From Rehmannia glutinosa (lineage: Eukaryota; Streptophyta; Magnoliopsida; Lamiales; Orobanchaceae), in assembly GCA_016081115.2 (NCBI GenBank), contig JABTTQ020002837.1, forward strand, positions 124,001 through 188,000: a stretch of DNA of 64,000 nt, given 5' to 3'. The translations under genes were made by a program, and so were the position numbers. Position 1 is the first letter of the stretch, and each line of letters starts with the position of its first letter. Positions 10,362 to 23,244 of this stretch are shown here, one piece after another. The notes under the pieces are model-generated. The model ran no database searches. It had not been told where the DNA came from and saw only the letters and a list, made by a program, of their open reading frames with translations.

Positions 10362-13300
10362 GTAAAGTTTCAATGCTTACTTTAACAGCATATATTATTA
10401 TTATTATTATTATTTCATGTTTTCTCATCTGCCTTAAGGATTTATTATGTGAAGTAATTGCCTATTTCTGCACCAGAATTATATAATTGGAGCTTTTAAG
10501 CCGGCATGCAACGTTTCAGTTACATTTTCGGATGGAAAATCTCGAAAGCAGGTATGTTTTTATCACAATTTTGTTGTACTTTTAGAATCTCTTTACAATC
10601 AAACTAGTTTACCACACATACTGAGAGTGCCTTGATGTTGGGGATCTCATCAGGTAGCCAGGGACAAGTTTTTTGGTAGTGCTTATCTCTATGCTTATCA
10701 TTTCAATTGTTATATTTGTAAAATTGTTACTACATTACCTCGAGTGGCTGTTTTTTTATATTGTGATGAAGTCCTGGGGATTGGTGTCCAAACTGTGGTG
10801 TATATACTAGAATGATTAATGTTATATAATTATGTTGTTCCTTCCAATGACATTATTGTTGATGGTACTTAATGGTGTCTAGTGGATGGTGATAGTAGAT
10901 GTAGTTATTGGTAAAATTGTTAATTTGAATGCCAGAGTGGTCAGCTACAATTTTTTTGGGCTTATTGGTGCAATAATTTTTTTGTGAGCAATGTTGTCAG
11001 TACATGCAAGCAGGTTCATCTATTTTGTGTTTCTTGTAGGTGGCATTGAAGAAGGAGAATGGTCAAACAGTAATGGTCCCACTTTTCCAAAATCAAGAAA
11101 ACATATCCGGAAAGGTATTTTGTTCTGGTGCTATTAATATTACCTTGGCGATTTAGGTTGCAGATTACTGTTGAGTACAGAGTTGATTATATAATCATGG
11201 TGATGCACATGATATGTCATGATTTCAGATTTCTGTCGAACCAGTTTCAGGGAAGAAGGTGGAACACAATGGAATCAAAGTCGAGCTACTTGGTCAGATA
11301 GGTGCGTGTCTACATGGTGTTATTGATTAATTCAGAGCTTGAAAGGTTCAGTTTTTGCTACTACATTGTCTCATTGGCTGTAAGCTGTATTATGAGGTCG
11401 CTGCTTCATCCTAAAATCAAATTTGTAATTGGTCTTCTTTTTTTCTTTTGCATCAAAACGAGAAGACATGATATAGAAGTTGTAAAATATTGAATAAGTA
11501 TTACTATAGCCAGTTGAATTGTGATTCCGATGTTCTCAACATTGATTCCTGTTTGCAGAAATGTACTTTGACAGAGGCAACTTCTACGACTTCACTTCTC
11601 TGGGTATGAACTTACTGTTCGGTTTCCTCCGAGAAGCAATATACCATCTTGCTTTGTTTTATATTTCCAGCTTAAGTTATATACCAGCTTGTTGTGTGCC
11701 ATGTTTGAAGTTTTTTTAGGTATTGCCATACAGAATGTGGGTTATTCTTTTTTCTTTTTCATCCATTCAAAATACTCCAATTTAAACCATTATTTGTGCT
11801 GTAGTGCTTTGTCAAATTTTGAAAGCTTGTAAGCTGGAATTTCCTCCTTTATACATGTTTGATATATTTTGTTCTTGTACATGTAGTTCGTGAACTGGAT
11901 GTTCCTGGAGAAATATATGAAAGAAAAACATTTCCATTTGAATTTTCTACCGTGGAAATGCCATATGAGACGTACAATGGGGTCAATGTGCGGCTTAGGT
12001 GAGTTACTCTATCTGTCGTAAATGGTTCCATACTATACACTTTTGTCTTTGCTTCATATACTTGATAAAGAGATCCGGGCTTTTGGTTTTTGCTATCTGT
12101 TCTGGGGAAGCAGAAAATGAACTGGGGAAGAGAATCTGTTTCAAAGTATTTGGGTACGGCTGGCTTCTTTTGGCCACTGGGCATTTGGTTTGCTGAAGTC
12201 TATGTTTCTTAACTCATCCTACTTGCTTTGTGGATTGATGATCATATAGCATCCCTGCAATTATTCTGAGCTAACTTCTGAATGATGTATCAGCATGTTA
12301 TTTTCAAATCTTGTGTGGTTCTTTAAGGATATCTAAGTTCTTGGTTTTTTAAGTTTACGGGGTTGTCAATATAAAAGCTTCTTGAAGCTTTTGCTTGTGG
12401 AAGCTATAACAACATGTAGACTTAAATATGTGCACAATATAGAATGGTTGTGTCTGGTATATGCATTCTCTACTTGTTCTGGCTTTCGTCTTTTGATATC
12501 TCATCTTTATACATTCAAATCTTAAATATCAGCTCAACTCAATGAATATTTTGTGTGTGTTTCAGGTATGTCCTAAAAGTGACAATAAGTCGGGGTTATG
12601 CTGGTAGCATAGTGGAGTATCAAGACTTTGTGGTAAAAATCATATTCTATTGTCCCATTAAAACATGCATCGTCATGGAATGTCTTCCAAATTTTGAGTG
12701 CATTTATCACTGTCCTCACCTCTGAACCTTATTTAGTTAAATCATTAATTTGGATGCAGTTGTAGCATGGAAGTATTGAGACAGTGTAGTTCACCTAGGT
12801 AGTTAATCTTGACCCAGAAGTGAATCTTGACCCAGAAGTGAATCTTTACACTTTGCTCACAAGATGCTCTGGTGTCTCTATATTTTAGCCCTTGCTGCTT
12901 ATAAAAGAATTTGCTATTCCTCTATATATCTACTTAAGTGATATCATCATTTGTGGATCGATTGAACTCTGCCACTCCGCAGCTAATTTGATGCATTGAT
13001 GCTACTTATTGACCTACTCTTTTATACACTTGGATAGCAGTAGAATTAGGATAATTTTATCCTCAAAAAGAAGGAAGCATTGGCATGAATTAATTTCATT
13101 TCCTATATTTCTTGCTGTGGGTGTTTCAGTTTTTATTCAAACTTTGTCTTGTGGTTTTCATGAGTTTTTAATCAGTGTAATCTAGTCAAGCTTTGATTTA
13201 ATAGTCACTCATGGAACAGATTCGGAACTATAGCCCTCCTCCATCAATCAACAACAGCATCAAGGTATGTTGTTTTTTATTGTATCTTTTACATTATTGG

Positions 13301-16300
13301 TCTGCTATAGGGATGGCAACGGGGCGGGTCTGGGACGGGTTTGGCCAAACCCGGGACCGCCCCGCTAAGGAAAAAATGGACCCGGGCCCCTCCCCGCCCC
13401 GTCATGGACCTGGGACCCGGCGGGTTGAACCCGCCAGACTCGCATTGGAATTTAGTGAGTTGTGTTGCCATCGTTTTTTAAATGAAATGTTGCACTTTAT
13501 GTAATTGAACAATCACTTAATTTACTTGAGGATTCAAATTCTCTCTTTGTTTTTTGTAATCTCTAAATTTAATTTATAATAAAAAGATTATAATCAATTT
13601 CTCAAGATTATTAACAAAAAATTGACATTGAAAGGCTATGTCAAACCTGGAAAATGGGGGCGCCCCATTTGAAGTGAATTAAAATAGATCAAGCTTTCAT
13701 ATTCTGCAAACAATAATAATAATCACAAAGCTAAATTCTGCATCAAACTTATGAATACTTCTACAGCTTCATAATTTAGAAAAAACCAAGCATCGACAAA
13801 AATTCCTCAAACTGTTAAGTCTTTATATAGTCCTTTTTTTGCAATCGAAAATTGTTCAAAACAAAGATAAATTAACTACCAGTCTATTACATATTAAAAT
13901 ATTTGTTCAATCTATTGATCATGTCAAGTCTTACAAATGACCACAACAAAATTAACTAAGTGTCTCACTTGCACATCCATCATAATCATCTTCTTCCTCA
14001 TCAAGCATTGTAGGACAAGTTTGTGCACCGTCATTACTTGAACAAGTACCTACCAAAAAAAATTATGTAAATTTCTTATATCATATTGTGTAGAATACAA
14101 TGATGAAAGACATTACAAAATTTTCAATTTTACCTTTCACCACAACCAACGACAAGAACACATCAATGCTTCCAAAGTAGTTGGATTAAGCCTACTAGGA
14201 TGAGAACTAACCAATCTTCTGCTACAACTAAAAGCAGATTCAGATGCTGCTTGATTGAAACGGAATAGCTAAGATATCCTCGCTATGTTCTGTAAATTGG
14301 GATATTTAACTCCATTTGTCTTCCACCAATAGAGAATATCAAAATTTGGAGTTCTTGGCAAAACAGTTTCTTCTAAATACATATCCAACTCCGAAGTTAG
14401 GGACACTGAAGTAATAGGATTTGAACTTGCCACAAATTGGTCATACGTCTCTAAAGTGTCGCTCTCAAATGAATCAACAACATTCGAAGCACCTGATGAT
14501 GGTATCCTTCCTGTAGCTCCTGAACTACTAACAAAAGAGCTACTTTCTTTTGAAGTTGCAACTCTTGATTGATAATCGATCAACAAATCATAACAACTTT
14601 GGCGAATCTCATCTACTTTGAATTGTGATCTTTCTCCATAAATCGATGGAAAATAAAATTCTACCGTTTCATTTTATACCAGGATCCAAAAAAGAATAAC
14701 CCCATCAAAATATGGCAATCAACCCAATATTTTCTCATATTTCGCCAACATTTTTGCCGCCATACATTGGATCATCAATTTTTGGACTCTTCGCCCACTC
14801 ATTTAACTCTTATCTTGATATCACAAATCTTTGGAAAATAGAAATTAGAAGTGGGATAAAGTGTACCTGAAAACATCTCAGTCACTTGATAAAAAATCCT
14901 CAATTTCCCACAAATTTCAATTGCATTGTCCCAATCTTCTTCAGTTGGTGGATTTTTATAGTTTTTCTCTCGACATTTAACTCTTGGAAATACATCCTTA
15001 TACATTATTGCAGTTTCTAACATCAAGTATGTTGAGTTCCAACGAGTTTTACAATCGAGAGACAACTTCTTGTTACAACTAACACAATTGACGTGCAGCT
15101 TCCTCAAACTTTTCCACTCTAGCAGGTGAAACAGTCCAATATAAAACACTATCACATATTCTCTCAATTGCACCACTAATTATTTCCAAACCATCTTTCA
15201 CTATTAAGTTCAAAATATGAGCACAACAAATATCCATTTTTCTTGTTTGCCATCATCAAACTTTGACGAATATCCATTTTTCTTGGTCGCTTTTTGCAAG
15301 TCTTCTCATAATGCTTTTTCAAATGAGTAGTTCCATGACTAGGCGAGGCTTTGAGACGGGTTTTGCAATAGTTGCACTCCGCATATTGAGTTTTCTCAAC
15401 CATCAATCTTCTAAAGTGATTCCAAGCTTCCGCTGTATGTTTTCTCTTCCCACAACTTTCAGAAATATTTTCAGTTTCCAAGTCATCACAATTATATCCT
15501 CACTTTCGGGTGTCTTTCCAATCGTTGCATTGCTATTTCCGAGAATAATTGATGGTAAAGAACTGCCCACATCTCCGGATTCCATCTATTAAATTAATCT
15601 CAACAATGATAATAAGTAAGAAGGTACAAAATATATTTAATGTTTTCATGGCAATGAGGCTTTACACTCATTTTGTACCTGCTTACTTATTATTATTGTT
15701 GAGATTAATTTATTAGATGGAATCCGAAGATGTGGACAGTTCTTTACCATCAATTAATCTCGGAGATAAGAATGCAAAATTGGAAACACATCCGAAGTGA
15801 GGATAATAATTGTGATGACTTGGAACAACAACAACAACAACAAACCGAGTTTTAATCGCCACGTACGGGGTCGGCCAGACGGATCATATCGCGCCATCGT
15901 TTACGGTCATAAGCCATATTTTCGTTTATTTTAGGTATAACATGTCATGTTTAATAGCTTCTTTCCAAGTCTTTTAGCCTACTCTCCCTCTTTTGATTTG
16001 TGTGAGTGATTCTCTACCTTCTAAACGTCGCACGGTGCATCTAAAGGTCTCCTATAAACATGTCCAAACCATCTTAATCGTGTTTCTCTAATTTTCTCGT
16101 CTATGGTGCTCTCCCACTTTGTTTCTAATGTGTTCATTTCTTATTCTATCTAATCTAGTGTGTCCGCACATCCATCTTAGCATTCTCATCTCTCGCTACC
16201 CTCATTTTTTGTTCGTGTTCATATTTAGTCGCCCAACATTCTCGCTCCATAAAGCATCGGGCCTTATGGCCGTTTTTTATAAAATTTTCCTTTCAATTTT

Positions 16301-19300
16301 AATGGTATTTTACGGTCACAAAGGATAGAAGATGCACTCCTCCATTTATTCCAACCCGCCCGGATCCTATGTGTGACATCTTTATTGATTTCTCCGTTCT
16401 CTTCAATTATAGATCCTAAGTATTTAAAACTCTTTGTTATACTCACTTCATGTCCATCAATTTTAACCTTCGCCTCTCATTGTTCTGTTGTTTTTACTAA
16501 AGTGGCATTCCATGTATTCTGTTTTAGCCCTACTTATAGTAAAACCTTTTGATTCTAAAGTGCTTCTCTCCAAACTTCCAATTTTGCATTTACTCCTTCC
16601 CTTGTTTCATCAATTAAAACTATATCGTCCGCAAATAACATACATTCGGGGATGGATTTTTGTAAGTGTTTAGTGATTTCATCAATTATTAGGATAAAAG
16701 GTACGGGCTTAGAGCGGATCCGATCGATGCAAACCTATATAGTGTTTGGGAATTCACTAGATATTCTGTTGGTGTCTACGATACATGTTGTTATACCATC
16801 ATACATATCTTTTTTATGGCATCTATGTAGCTATTTTTATTCCTCTTTTTTCCAATACGCGCCACATTATATCACGGTTGACTTATCGTATGCCTTTTCA
16901 AGATCAATAAAAACCATATGTAAATCTTGTTTTCTCTCATTATATTGTTCACATAATCGTCTAATTAAGTGTATAGCTTCAATTGTGGATCTTCCGGCAT
17001 GAAGCCAAATTGATTATCTAATATACTAGTTTCATTTCTTATTTCGCTTCTATAACTCTTTCCCATAGTTTCATTGTATGACCTATTAATTTAATTCCCG
17101 TAATTTGCACAATTTTGTATATCCCCTTTGTTTTTATATATAGGTATCAATATACTTTTTCTCCATTCATCGAGGCATTTTCTTAGTTTTTAGAATAACA
17201 TTAAATAATTTAGTAAGCCATGATATTCCAACTCCACCTAAACATTTCCACGCTTCAATTGGTATATCATCCCCAGGCAATCGCTTTGCCAATTTTCATT
17301 TTGTTTAGTGCTTTTTTTTTTCATGAAGTTGAATTCTACGATAAAAGGTACGGTTTCTATTCGATTCAGATTGGCCTAGTTCCCCTAATGTGACTTCATT
17401 CCTCTCGGTTCATTAAAAAGATTATTGAAATACCTCCTCCATCGATCTTTTATGTCCTCGTCTTTCACTAAAATGTTTTCATTCTCATCTTTTATGCATT
17501 TAATTTGGGTTAGATCTCTTGTTTGTTTTTCTCTAAATTTTGCTATTTTATATATATCTTTCTCTCCTTCTTTAGTATCTAGTTTCTTATAGAAATCTTC
17601 ATACGCTTGGTTTTTGCTTCATATATTGCTCTTCTTACTTCTTTTTTGGCGTCTTTATATCTTGTAAGGTTTTCTTCGTTTTTACAGAATACAATACTTT
17701 GTAACTAGTTCGTTTTTTTCTTTACCTTTTCTTGGATTTCTTGATTCCACCACCATGACTCTTTATTCCATTTATTACCATTTGACACCCCTAATGTTTC
17801 TTTTGCGATCTTTTTCATTTGAGTAGTTACATAGTTCCATGTTTCATTGGCTTTGTCTTCCACTTTCCAATCAATGGTTTCTACTAGAGATTTGACAAAA
17901 CTATCTCTTTTTCTATATTCTTTAAGTTCCACCACTTAATTCTCGGTATGTTAATTTTCTTTCTCTTTAAGTGTATGTTAATAAGTTTGATATCCAAAAC
18001 TAGTAGTCATGTTGGGTGGTGAGGCTTTCTCAGGTATTACTTTGCAATTTTTGCATATTTTTTCGTCGTTTTCTGGTTAGAAAGTAGTCAATTTGTGATT
18101 TGTTAGGACCACTTTTAAATGTGATTAAATGTTCGTCTCTCTCTTTTTTAAAGAAGGTATTACCTATAATAAAATCATAAGCAAATCGCAAAGTCAGGAT
18201 GGTTCTACCTCATTTTACGCGAGCTAAAGCCATATCCTCCATGGACCCTTTCATAATCTTCATTATCCTTCCCAACATGTCCATTTAAGTCTCCACCTAT
18301 GATGACTTTTTCATTTTGAGGGATTGATTGCATTAGAGTTTCTAAATCTTCCCAAAATTTAAATTTTTAAAGATCTAATCCTACTGAGGTGCATATACAC
18401 TAACAATATTTATAAGTTCGATTTACCTACTACAATTTTAAGGGATATAATTCTATCTCCTTTTCTAGTTACTCCTACTACTTGATCTATGAAGAGAGGA
18501 TCTACAATGATACCCACCCCATTCCTAGTTTTATCCTTTCCACTATACCAAAGCTTATAACCTGTAGTATCTAGTGTCTTAGCCTTCTTCTCGCCACCCA
18601 TTTAGTCTCTTGGATACACATAATATCTATGTTTCGCCTTCTCATAATATCTACGAGCTCTATAGTTTTACCTGTCAAAGTACCTATGTTCCAGCTGCCA
18701 ATTCTATACTTTCTAATTTTCTTATTATCATTTGTGTTCCTCTTATTAGTGTGTGAGGGCTCTTGTGTATTTTTCACTACACCCAAGCCCTTATGGAGGT
18801 GTAGCGGTCCTTGCAAGACACCGCGCGGTCGGACCACTGCGGCGCACTCCTTACGGGGAGCATCTGGCACTTATCACGATGCCTTATATGATCCATACCA
18901 TAAGGAAATGACAAGAGTTTTTACGTTGGCCGACCTAACGCAACCCTCCTCCTTTATCCGGTTGCTGGCTTGGCAACATATAGACGGGTTGCCCTGTCTA
19001 TATGCAGGCGGAGTTAATTGTGATGACTTGGAAACTGAAAATATTTCTGAAAGTAGTGGGAAGAGAAAACATACATCGGAAGCTTGGAATCACTTTAGAA
19101 GTGATGGTTGAGAAAACTCAATATGCGGAGTGCAACTATTGTAAGACCCGTCTCAAAGCCCCGCCTAGTCATGGAACTACTCATTTGAAAAAGCATTATG
19201 AGAAGACTTGCAAAAAGCGACCAAGAAAAATGGATATTCGTCAAAGTTTGATGATGGCAAACAAGAAAAATGGATATTTGTTGTGCTCATATTTTGAACT

Positions 19301-22300
19301 TAATAGTGAAAGATGGTTTGGAAATAATTAGTGGTGCAATTGAGAGAATACGTGATAGTGTTTTATATTGGACTGGTTCACCTGCTAGAGTGGAAAAGTT
19401 TGAGGAAGCTGCTCGTCAATTGCATGTTAGTTGTAATAAGAAGTTGTCTCTCGATTGTAAAACTCGTTGGAACTCAACATACTTGATGTTAGAAACTGCA
19501 ATAAGGTATAAGGATGTATTTCCAAGAGTTAAATGTCGAGAGAAAAATCTACCAACTGAAGAAGATTGGGACAATGCAATTGAAATTTGTGGAAAATTGA
19601 GGATTTTTATTAAGAGACTGAGATGTTTTCAGGTACACTTTATCCCACTTCTAATTTCTATTTTCCAAAGATTTATGATATCAAGATAAGTTAAATGAGT
19701 GGGCGAAGAGTCCAAAATTGATGATCCAGTGTATGACGGAGAAAATGTTGGCGAAGTATGAGAAAATATTGGGTTGATTTCCAAATTTTGATGAGATTCA
19801 CCAAAGTTGTTATGATTTGTTGATCGATTACCAATCAAGAGTTGTAACTTCAAAAGAAAGTAGCTCTTTTATTAGTAGTTCAGGAGCTACAGGAATGATA
19901 CCATCTGATGGTGCTTCTAATGTTGTTGATTCATTTGAGAGCGACACTTTAGAGATGTATGACCAATATGTGGCAAGTTCAATCCTATTACTTCAGTGCC
20001 CCTAACTTCGGAGTTGGATATGTATTTAGAAGAAACTGTTTGCCAAGAAAATTTTGATATTCTTTGTTGGTGGAAGACAAATGGAGTTAAATATCCCAAT
20101 TTACAGAACATAGCAGGGGATATCTTAGCTATTCCGGTTTCAATTGTTGCATCTGAATCTGCTTTTAGTTGTAGCGGAAGATTGGTTAGTCCTCATCGTA
20201 GTAGGCTTAATCCAACTACTTTGGAAACATTGATGTGTTCTTGCCGTTGGTTGTGGAGTGAGGTGAAAGGTAAAATTGAAAATTTTGTAATCATTGTATT
20301 CTACACAATATGATATAAGAAATTTACATAATTTTTTTGGTAGGTACTTGTTCAAGTAATGACAGTGCACAAACTTGTCCTACAATGCTTGATGAGGAAG
20401 AAGATGATTATGATGGATGTGCAAGTGAGGCACTTAGTTAATTTTGTTGTGGTCATTTGTAAGACTTGACATGATCAATAGATTGAACAAATATTTTAAT
20501 ATGTAATAGACTAGTAGTTAATTTATCTTTGTTTTGAACAATTTTTCGATTGCAAAAAAAGGACTATATAAAGACTTAACAATTTGAGAAATTTTTGTCG
20601 ATGCTTGGTTTTTTCTAAATTATGAAGCTGCAAAAGTATTCATAAGTTTGATGCAGAATTTAGCTTTGTGATTATTATTATTGTTTGCAGAATATGAAAG
20701 CTTGATCAATTTTAATAAATTTGGCGCCCCCATTTTCCAGGTTTGACCCAGCCTTTCAATGTCAATTTTTTGTTCATAATCTTGAGAAATTAATTATAAT
20801 CTTTTTATTATAAATTAAATTTAGAGATTACGAAAAAAAAAGAGAGAGAATTTGAATCCCTGAAGTAGGCTAAGTGATTGTTCAATTACATAAAGTGCAA
20901 CATTTCATTTAAAAAAATGATGGCAGCGCAACTCACTAAATTCCAATGCGGGTTCAACCCGCCGGGTCCATGGCGGGACGGGTCCCGAGTCCCATTTTTC
21001 CTTAGCGGGGCGGGTCCGGGGGTTTGGCCAGACCCCGGTGCCATCCCTATGACTCTGCTTTTTAATGGTTATTCAACTCGATTTACTTTGTGAAGAGAAA
21101 TACTCTGGAGGATTTTGAAACCATGATTTCCCTAAAATCTATATTATATTATGACCTTATCAGGAAGAGAACTTCTCTAATTTTTTATTCTACTTATAAA
21201 AATGTATGTTGTTAATCTTTGATATTTTACTTGTAGATGGAAGTGGGAATTGAAGACTGCCTTCATATTGAGTTTGAGTACAACAAGAGCAAGTTAAGTT
21301 ACTACCTTTGTTAGCTTTAGCTCTTATTTACTTTTTGGTTTTGTGTATTTAATACCACATGATGTAGTTATTTCAGGGATTTTTAGTCCAGAACATTATA
21401 AAAGTAACAATAATTTGCAATCCACCCATCAAAACATCTTGCCATTTTATAGCTAAATGTTATCCTACAGAATGCTTTCAGATTTTTTGCTAAAATAGTT
21501 TGTATGGAAAATATTATGGGGCATAACACTTTCCCAGTGAGTGATACGCTCCACAACACGTCATTATTATAATTGTTATTATTTGGGAAATGGAAGGCAT
21601 TAGCGTACAATTTTTAGAAAAAAATTCTGGATGTTGCAGTTTTTTAGATGTGGATAGTGATTCCTTGCTGATTCAGTTTTCAAATATCCAGGTATCATCT
21701 GAAAGATGTTATTATTGGAAAAATATATTTTCTTCTTGTAAGAATCAAGATAAAAAACATGGATCTTGAGATTAGACGCCGAGAATCAACAGGGTCAGGG
21801 CCAAACACTCATGTCGAGACAGAGACTCTTGCAAAGTTTGAACTGATGGATGGTGCTCCAGTCAGAGGTACACTAGTAACTATACTTTATTTTGCAGCAT
21901 GATTGTGTATACTGGCGGATAGACTCAATGCATTTGTTTGTCTTTGTTTTCCTATTTTCCTCTTCTTTTCTTCTTTTCCCTTTTCGTTTATGTTGGGTCT
22001 CTAATTTTTTCTTGAAAGAAAGTTTAGAGGGTGTTTGGCTGAGTTTATAAGCTCCTTAAAAGTTTGGTATTTTTTTCCAAAAACTATATTATAAGTAAGT
22101 AACTAAATAAAGATGTTAGAAGCTTATAAGCTGTTTTTGAAAAAAGTACGGATCCCATCATATCTTAAAAGTCTCCTTTGATTTTGACCATTTTAATTTT
22201 AACTAACATCTTATAAGCTCCACTATTTTATTTTATCAAAATACTTCAACAACTTATTTTCAGAATAAGATAAATAAGATTGCAGATAAGCTTAGCCAAC

Positions 22301-22942
22301 ACGCTCTAAGAGGGTGTTGACTGAGCTTATAAGCCCTTAAAAACATTCAAAACATCTTATGAGATGTTTGAGACATTATAAGTTGTTTAAATTTGTTTGA
22401 AAAAAGATCTTATAAGCTCATAAAATAAGATGTTACTAGCTTATAAGTTGTTTTTAAATAAGTGGGGGATCCCAACTTATTTTAACCTCCTTTGATTTGA
22501 CCATTATAATTGAAAAAATTGTCATTACTAAACTATCTTGTTTTATCCGAACGCAACAACTTATTTTCAGAATAAGATCGAATTTCTTATAATGCTTTTA
22601 TAACATCTGATGAAATAAAATGCAGGAGCTTATATATTTTTTAATAAGCTTAGCCAAACACCGTCTTTGTCAATTTTATCCAGTAGGCTTCTACACAGTG
22701 AACTTTTGATTGTCGCTATAAACTCCATGAGATAATTTACTTGATGACCACTTGCTTTGACAGGTGAATCTATTCCAATCAGATTGTTTCTAAGCCCGTA
22801 TGAGCTAACTCCAACATATTGGAACATCAACAACAAATTTAGCGTCAAATACTACTTAAACCTTGTACTTGTTGATGAAGAGGACCGTCGATATTTCAAG
22901 CAACAAGAAATCACAATGTACCGGCTTGGAGAAACGTCCTGA
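10359..22942 (+). CDS. VPS26: Vacuolar protein sorting-associated protein 26 (retromer subunit), 11 coding exons
   Basis: Exons: 10359-10361, 10477-10551, 11040-11114, 11229-11301, 11559-11603, 11887-11998, 12566-12632, 13220-13264, 21237-21292, 21692-21867, 22764-22942. All have GT-AG boundaries and matching phases, giving 301 residues, the normal plant VPS26 length. The protein starts MNYIIGAFKPAC. It contains family landmarks ELLGQIEMYFDRGNFYDF, FEFSTVEMPYETYNGVNVRL, EVGIEDCLHIEFEYNKSKYH, NMDLEIRRRES and KYYLNLVLVDEEDRRYFKQQ. These form the two-lobed arrestin-like fold that binds VPS35 in the retromer core, which recycles vacuolar sorting receptors from endosomes. The start codon is alone at the end of its exon. 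The 8-kb intron 13265-21236 holds a nested transposon palindrome, but both splice sites look normal. A MITE begins 17 bp after the stop. Confidence 0.95.
13307..15637 (-). mobile_element. hAT transposon copy, left arm of head-to-head dimer
   Basis: The outer end is ATAGGGATGGCAACGGGGCG, a hAT-type terminus. The copy is read on the minus strand from the centre outward. It matches the right arm (15676-21050) throughout except for small indels and the LINE insertion in the other arm. The inner end near 15637 is a GTACAAAATATA-type sequence that meets its mirror image after about 40 unique bases. No 5' terminal inverted repeat is present at the centre. Confidence 0.8.
13952..15585 (-). pseudogene. 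Decayed hAT transposase (left copy)
   Basis: Reading from ATG at 15585, the frame begins MESGDVGSSLPSI. After a frame shift it gives a BED zinc finger (AWNHFRRLMVEKTQ, CNYC, HLKKHYEKTC) at about 15290-15450. A SLDCKTRWNSTYLMLETAI motif of the RNase H-like core follows, then the C-terminal hAT dimerisation region (ELDMYLEE, FDILYWWKTNG, YPNLQNIA, SRLNPTTLEALMCS). Frameshifts break it at several points. The central catalytic part is missing: the zinc finger is joined within MMANKKNGYLLCS directly to late transposase sequence. The right copy shares that deletion. Confidence 0.8.
15638..15675. other. Centre of the hAT palindrome
   Basis: About 38 bp of unique sequence separates the inverted copies of AATCTCAACAATGATAATAA and TTATTATTATTGTTGAGATT, which lie immediately on either side with their TAAGTAAG/CTTACTTA extensions. 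Confidence 0.7.
15717..20441 (+). pseudogene. Decayed hAT transposase (right copy), interrupted by RTE
   Basis: It starts MESEDVGSSLPSINLG at 15717, is cut at 15825 by the LINE, and resumes at 19015 with the BED finger region (about 19080-19220). The core motif CKTRWNSTYLMLETAI lies near 19450-19505. The dimerisation region is at about 20000-20270 and includes ESAFSCSGRLVSPHRSRLNP. A probable last intron separates it from the acidic tail DEEEDDYDG ending at TAA 20441. Frameshifts and stop codons, plus the same central deletion as in the left copy, make it non-functional. Confidence 0.8.
15826..19014 (-). mobile_element. Nearly full-length RTE-type non-LTR retrotransposon
   Basis: It is read on the minus strand, about 3.19 kb, the normal size of plant RTE elements. 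It begins near 19014 and ends at 15826 in a (GTT)n tail, as RTE LINEs do. Identical 19-bp target duplications TAATTGTGATGACTTGGAA flank it (15807-15825 and 19015-19033). Near the 5' end is an AP-endonuclease start (IGSWNIGTLTGKT, IDIMCIQETKW; about 18600-18720). The reverse transcriptase shows FIDLEKAYD near 16900, FADDIVLIDETREG near 16590-16640, and KYLGSIIEENGEI near 16420. Frameshifts and stops break the single ORF, so it is no longer autonomous. Confidence 0.88.
22027..22306. mobile_element. Tourist-like MITE, copy 2
   Basis: GAGGGTGTTTGGCTGAG start and ...CTTAGCCAACACGCTC end. TTA precedes it (22024-22026) and TAA follows (22307-22309). It lies in the last VPS26 intron, back to back with the next copy. 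Confidence 0.7.
22310..22665. mobile_element. Tourist-like MITE, copy 3
   Basis: GAGGGTGTTGACTGAGCTTA start and ...TTAGCCAAACACCGTC end. It abuts copy 2 with only the trinucleotide TAA between them and lies in the last VPS26 intron. Confidence 0.7.
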
Positions 22943-22958
22943 TTTCACTTATAAAATA

Positions 22959-23244
22959 GGGATAATTACACCCCACCCCCCACCCAGGTTCGGGCTAATT
23001 ACAAGAAAACGGAGGCCTTTGAAAATTGCAAAAACTCCCTTGAGGTTTGACCTACCTTACGTTTTCCCCTTCATAAGAAAAAAACAATTCAAATCTCCCC
23101 CTAAATTTATGAAAATGCTACAGTTACCTCCTTAAATTTAAGACAAAATCAAACCTAACCTGAGGTTTTCTTTTGTAATTTCGAAACATCTTTTTTTTTT
23201 TTTACAGTTAGTCCAAACCTCAGGGGTGTCTCTGTAATTATCCC
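22959..23244. mobile_element. GGGATAATTAC MITE (9-bp TSD) in the VPS26 3' UTR
   Basis: Ends GGGATAATTACA and ...TGTAATTATCCC are flanked by identical TATAAAATA (22950-22958 and 23245-23253). The 9-bp duplication points to Mutator-type transposition. The element begins 17 bp after the VPS26 stop codon and so is probably transcribed. Confidence 0.82.

Larger units (their letters stand above)
15676..21050 (+). mobile_element. hAT transposon copy, right arm of head-to-head dimer, split by a LINE
   Basis: Mirror image of the left arm, ending outward at ...GTGCCATCCCTAT (21050). After subtracting the RTE insertion the arm is about 2.2 kb. The two outer flanks share TCTGCT (13301-13306 and 21054-21059), but a clean 8-bp target duplication is not present, so it may be eroded. 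Confidence 0.8.

Noticed and set aside
18629..19111. 160-residue plus-strand frame
   Set aside because: Antisense of the RTE 5' region running into the hAT copy; no plus-strand protein similarity.
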